From assembly GCA_041481365.1 (NCBI GenBank), contig JBGPBS010000038.1, positions 1 to 13,363 of the forward strand: a stretch of 13,363 nucleotides of DNA, in the 5' to 3' direction. The notes beneath the pieces were generated by a model. That model made no database searches. It had not been told where the DNA came from and was given only the letters and a program-made list of their open reading frames with translations. Position numbers and translations under genes: made by a program. The stretch is from DASPTR01 sp041481365. Lineage in GTDB: Archaea; Thermoproteota; Bathyarchaeia; Bathyarchaeales; Bathycorpusculaceae. Below, piece after piece: positions 11,889 to 13,363 of this stretch (positions are counted from its first letter, which is position 1; each line of letters opens with the position of its first letter).

Positions 11889-13363
11889 ATGCCGAGCGAT
11901 TCGGTTTCTGCGCCAGAACCCAAACACCTGCAAACGTCAGACCTGAAGGCGGCAGCCGAAGCCTACCATGAACTAGGCGTTCCTGTTGTTCCATTCAAGG
12001 TAACCGAGAAAGCGGACGGAGAATTTGAGAAACGGAACTTGTGCGCTTGGGGAAAGTGGATGCAGGAACCGCAAACAGACGCGGAGTTTAACGGTTTAGA
12101 CTGGAGTGGAGCCAACGCGTTTGCAGTTATCCTGGGGACGCAGGCGAAGAATAGCCTTTACCTGTCAGTCATAGACTATGACGTTAAAGGAGCTGCAAAA
12201 GAAGAAGTCAAAGCAAAAGGAAAAGAAATCCTGAGAGATCTTCCGATAACGCAGACGCACGAAACCGTGAACAAGGGCACACACTTAGTTTATTGGAGCC
12301 GAAACAAGCCGAGAACAGACGGCGCTTTCCACGACACCGCAGGATTAGAGCTTTTAGGAGAAAAGAAACTCTGTTTGATGCCGCCTAGCCTAGGCTACAA
12401 GTGCCAGAACGACAGCAGCCCAACAGAAATTGAGAACCTGGAAGAAACATTCTACAGCATACTGAAGAAACACGGTTTAGGCCACACGGAAGAAACAGAG
12501 GTAGAGCAGCAACTAGACGCTTACAGTTTCAGCTTAGGCAAGCTCATAGACCTGAGCCAAATGAGTAAGATAAGCCCGAATGAATACCAGGGTAGTCATC
12601 CAGTCCACGACAGCACAACAGAAAAGAACTTTTGCGTAAACACCAAAACGAACACCTGGCACTGTTTTAGGCACAATAGTGGAGGAGGCGCACTCCAATA
12701 TCTGGCTATGAAGGAAGGCTTAATCAAATGCGAACAAGCCAAAAAAGGCGCCCTAAGAGGAAGAAAGTTTAGAGAAGTCTTGACTGTTGCAGCGTCACAG
12801 GGCCTAGTGGACCAGAAGGTTCTGTATCAGTCAGAAATAAACCCAGTCATTCTGGCTAAAGACCTCATGGAAGATCACGTTTTTGTGGTAGACCAAGAAA
12901 CAAACGAGTTGTTTTATTACCACGAACAAGAAGGCATATACAGCAATAAAACTGAGCAGCTTATCAAACGGGAAATAGCCAAGCGGCTAGATGAAAATTT
13001 CAAGACGCGATATTATACAGAGATTAACGAGTTTATCACAGCAACAGCCCCGCTAGTGAAGATGAACAGTCAAAACCCAGAAAAACTGGCCGTTAAAAAT
13101 GGGTTGTTGAACATCATAACGCGAGAGCTAAAACTGTTCAGCCCTGAAATCTACGTAACCAACAAGTTAGATGCAGAATATAGACCTGAGAAAAAGTATT
13201 CTGATTCTTTTAATGCAAGATTCTTACGTCAAATCGTAGCTAGCAAAGTTCAATGTGAACAGATACAAGAGTTAATTGGGCATTGTCTTTATAGAAAAAT
13301 CATAACGGAGACAAGCCTAGTTTGTTTAGGGAAGGGGAGCAACGGCAAATCTATTTTCTTAAC
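11889..13363 (+). CDS. Prim-pol/D5-type primase-helicase, 3' truncated by the window
   Basis: Replication initiator of a plasmid or virus; 491 codons without a stop reach the window edge. Domains in order: (1) prim-pol, about 20-175, with the metal-binding pair D96-x-D98 (VIDYDVKG), H132 in GTHLVYW and a probable third acid E154 in GLELLG before LMPPS; (2) a CHC2-like zinc finger, 235-268, resembling DnaG: H237-P-V-H240, F-C-V-N, C259-F-R-H262, then NSGGG; (3) a D5_N-like linker, about 330-470, with KLAVKNGLLNIITRELKLFSP; (4) Walker A GKGSNGKS (481-488), the start of an SF3-type AAA+ helicase whose remainder lies outside. Such proteins make primers and unwind the origin. GGAGG (11878-11882) lies 6 nt before the ATG. 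Last visible gene of the operon. Confidence 0.88.
   Translation, partial: MPSDSVSAPEPKHLQTSDLKAAAEAYHELGVPVVPFKVTEKADGEFEKRNLCAWGKWMQEPQTDAEFNGLDWSGANAFAVILGTQAKNSLYLSVIDYDVKGAAKEEVKAKGKEILRDLPITQTHETVNKGTHLVYWSRNKPRTDGAFHDTAGLELLGEKKLCLMPPSLGYKCQNDSSPTEIENLEETFYSILKKHGLGHTEETEVEQQLDAYSFSLGKLIDLSQMSKISPNEYQGSHPVHDSTTEKNFCVNTKTNTWHCFRHNSGGGALQYLAMKEGLIKCEQAKKGALRGRKFREVLTVAASQGLVDQKVLYQSEINPVILAKDLMEDHVFVVDQETNELFYYHEQEGIYSNKTEQLIKREIAKRLDENFKTRYYTEINEFITATAPLVKMNSQNPEKLAVKNGLLNIITRELKLFSPEIYVTNKLDAEYRPEKKYSDSFNARFLRQIVASKVQCEQIQELIGHCLYRKIITETSLVCLGKGSNGKSIFL

Larger units (their letters stand above)
10646..13363. mobile_element. Left part of a putative integrated plasmid or provirus
   Basis: The gene set (divergent winged-helix and ribbon-helix-helix regulators, tightly packed small genes, prim-pol/D5/SF3-type replication protein) is typical of archaeal integrative plasmids and viruses and differs from the loosely spaced genes to the left. 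The left edge is not defined; it may lie in the repeat-rich region before 10646. Integrase, att sites and the right end are not in the window. Confidence 0.5.

Overview
The window looks like a chromosomal piece of an uncultured TACK-type archaeon, most plausibly a Bathyarchaeia-like lineage, carrying the left part of an integrated plasmid or provirus at its right end. This rests on two secreted proteins ending in a C-terminal PEF motif, membrane segment and basic tail (archaeosortase-type anchor), on TATA boxes about 25-28 nt upstream of start codons with no leader, and on a small archaeal-style zinc ribbon protein. The lineage is an inference; no rRNA or tRNA gene is visible.

Layout: 33-1412 (+) is a radical SAM enzyme with extra C-terminal cysteines, convergent with a 194-residue protein of unknown function (1448-2032, -). 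A gene-poor stretch (2033-2584) holds two copies of a dispersed palindromic repeat. 2585-4582 (+) is a secreted, surface-anchored protein combining a jelly-roll-like domain with a papain/C39-like Cys-His-Asn domain. 4647-4832 and 4883-5647 (-) are a zinc ribbon protein and a membrane-anchored TPR-like protein. 5648-6521 is decayed sequence: a membrane-protein remnant, a small open frame of doubtful status, and two more repeat copies. 6522-6962 (-) is a PH-domain-like protein with a leaderless promoter; 7116-8759 (-) is a second PEF-anchored surface protein sharing both ends of the 2585-4582 architecture; 8848-9738 (-) is unrecognised.

From 9739 to 10645 there is no convincing gene, but there is dense structure: a hairpin plus T9, two repeat families, a canonical G-quadruplex motif, an array of TTGAAACCAG-like units partly phased at 15 nt with inverted copies, a hairpin and an A/T palindrome. 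This looks like a replication-origin or integration-border region.

From 10646 rightward the organisation is that of a mobile element: a winged-helix regulator (-) diverges over a very short intergenic region from a tight (+) operon of a ribbon-helix-helix protein, a Cys4 mini-protein, an unknown 116-residue protein and a primase-helicase. The last combines a prim-pol domain, a CHC2-like zinc finger with apparent HHCH ligands, a D5-type linker and a Walker A motif; it runs off the window at 13363. The element's right end, integrase and attachment sites are not visible.
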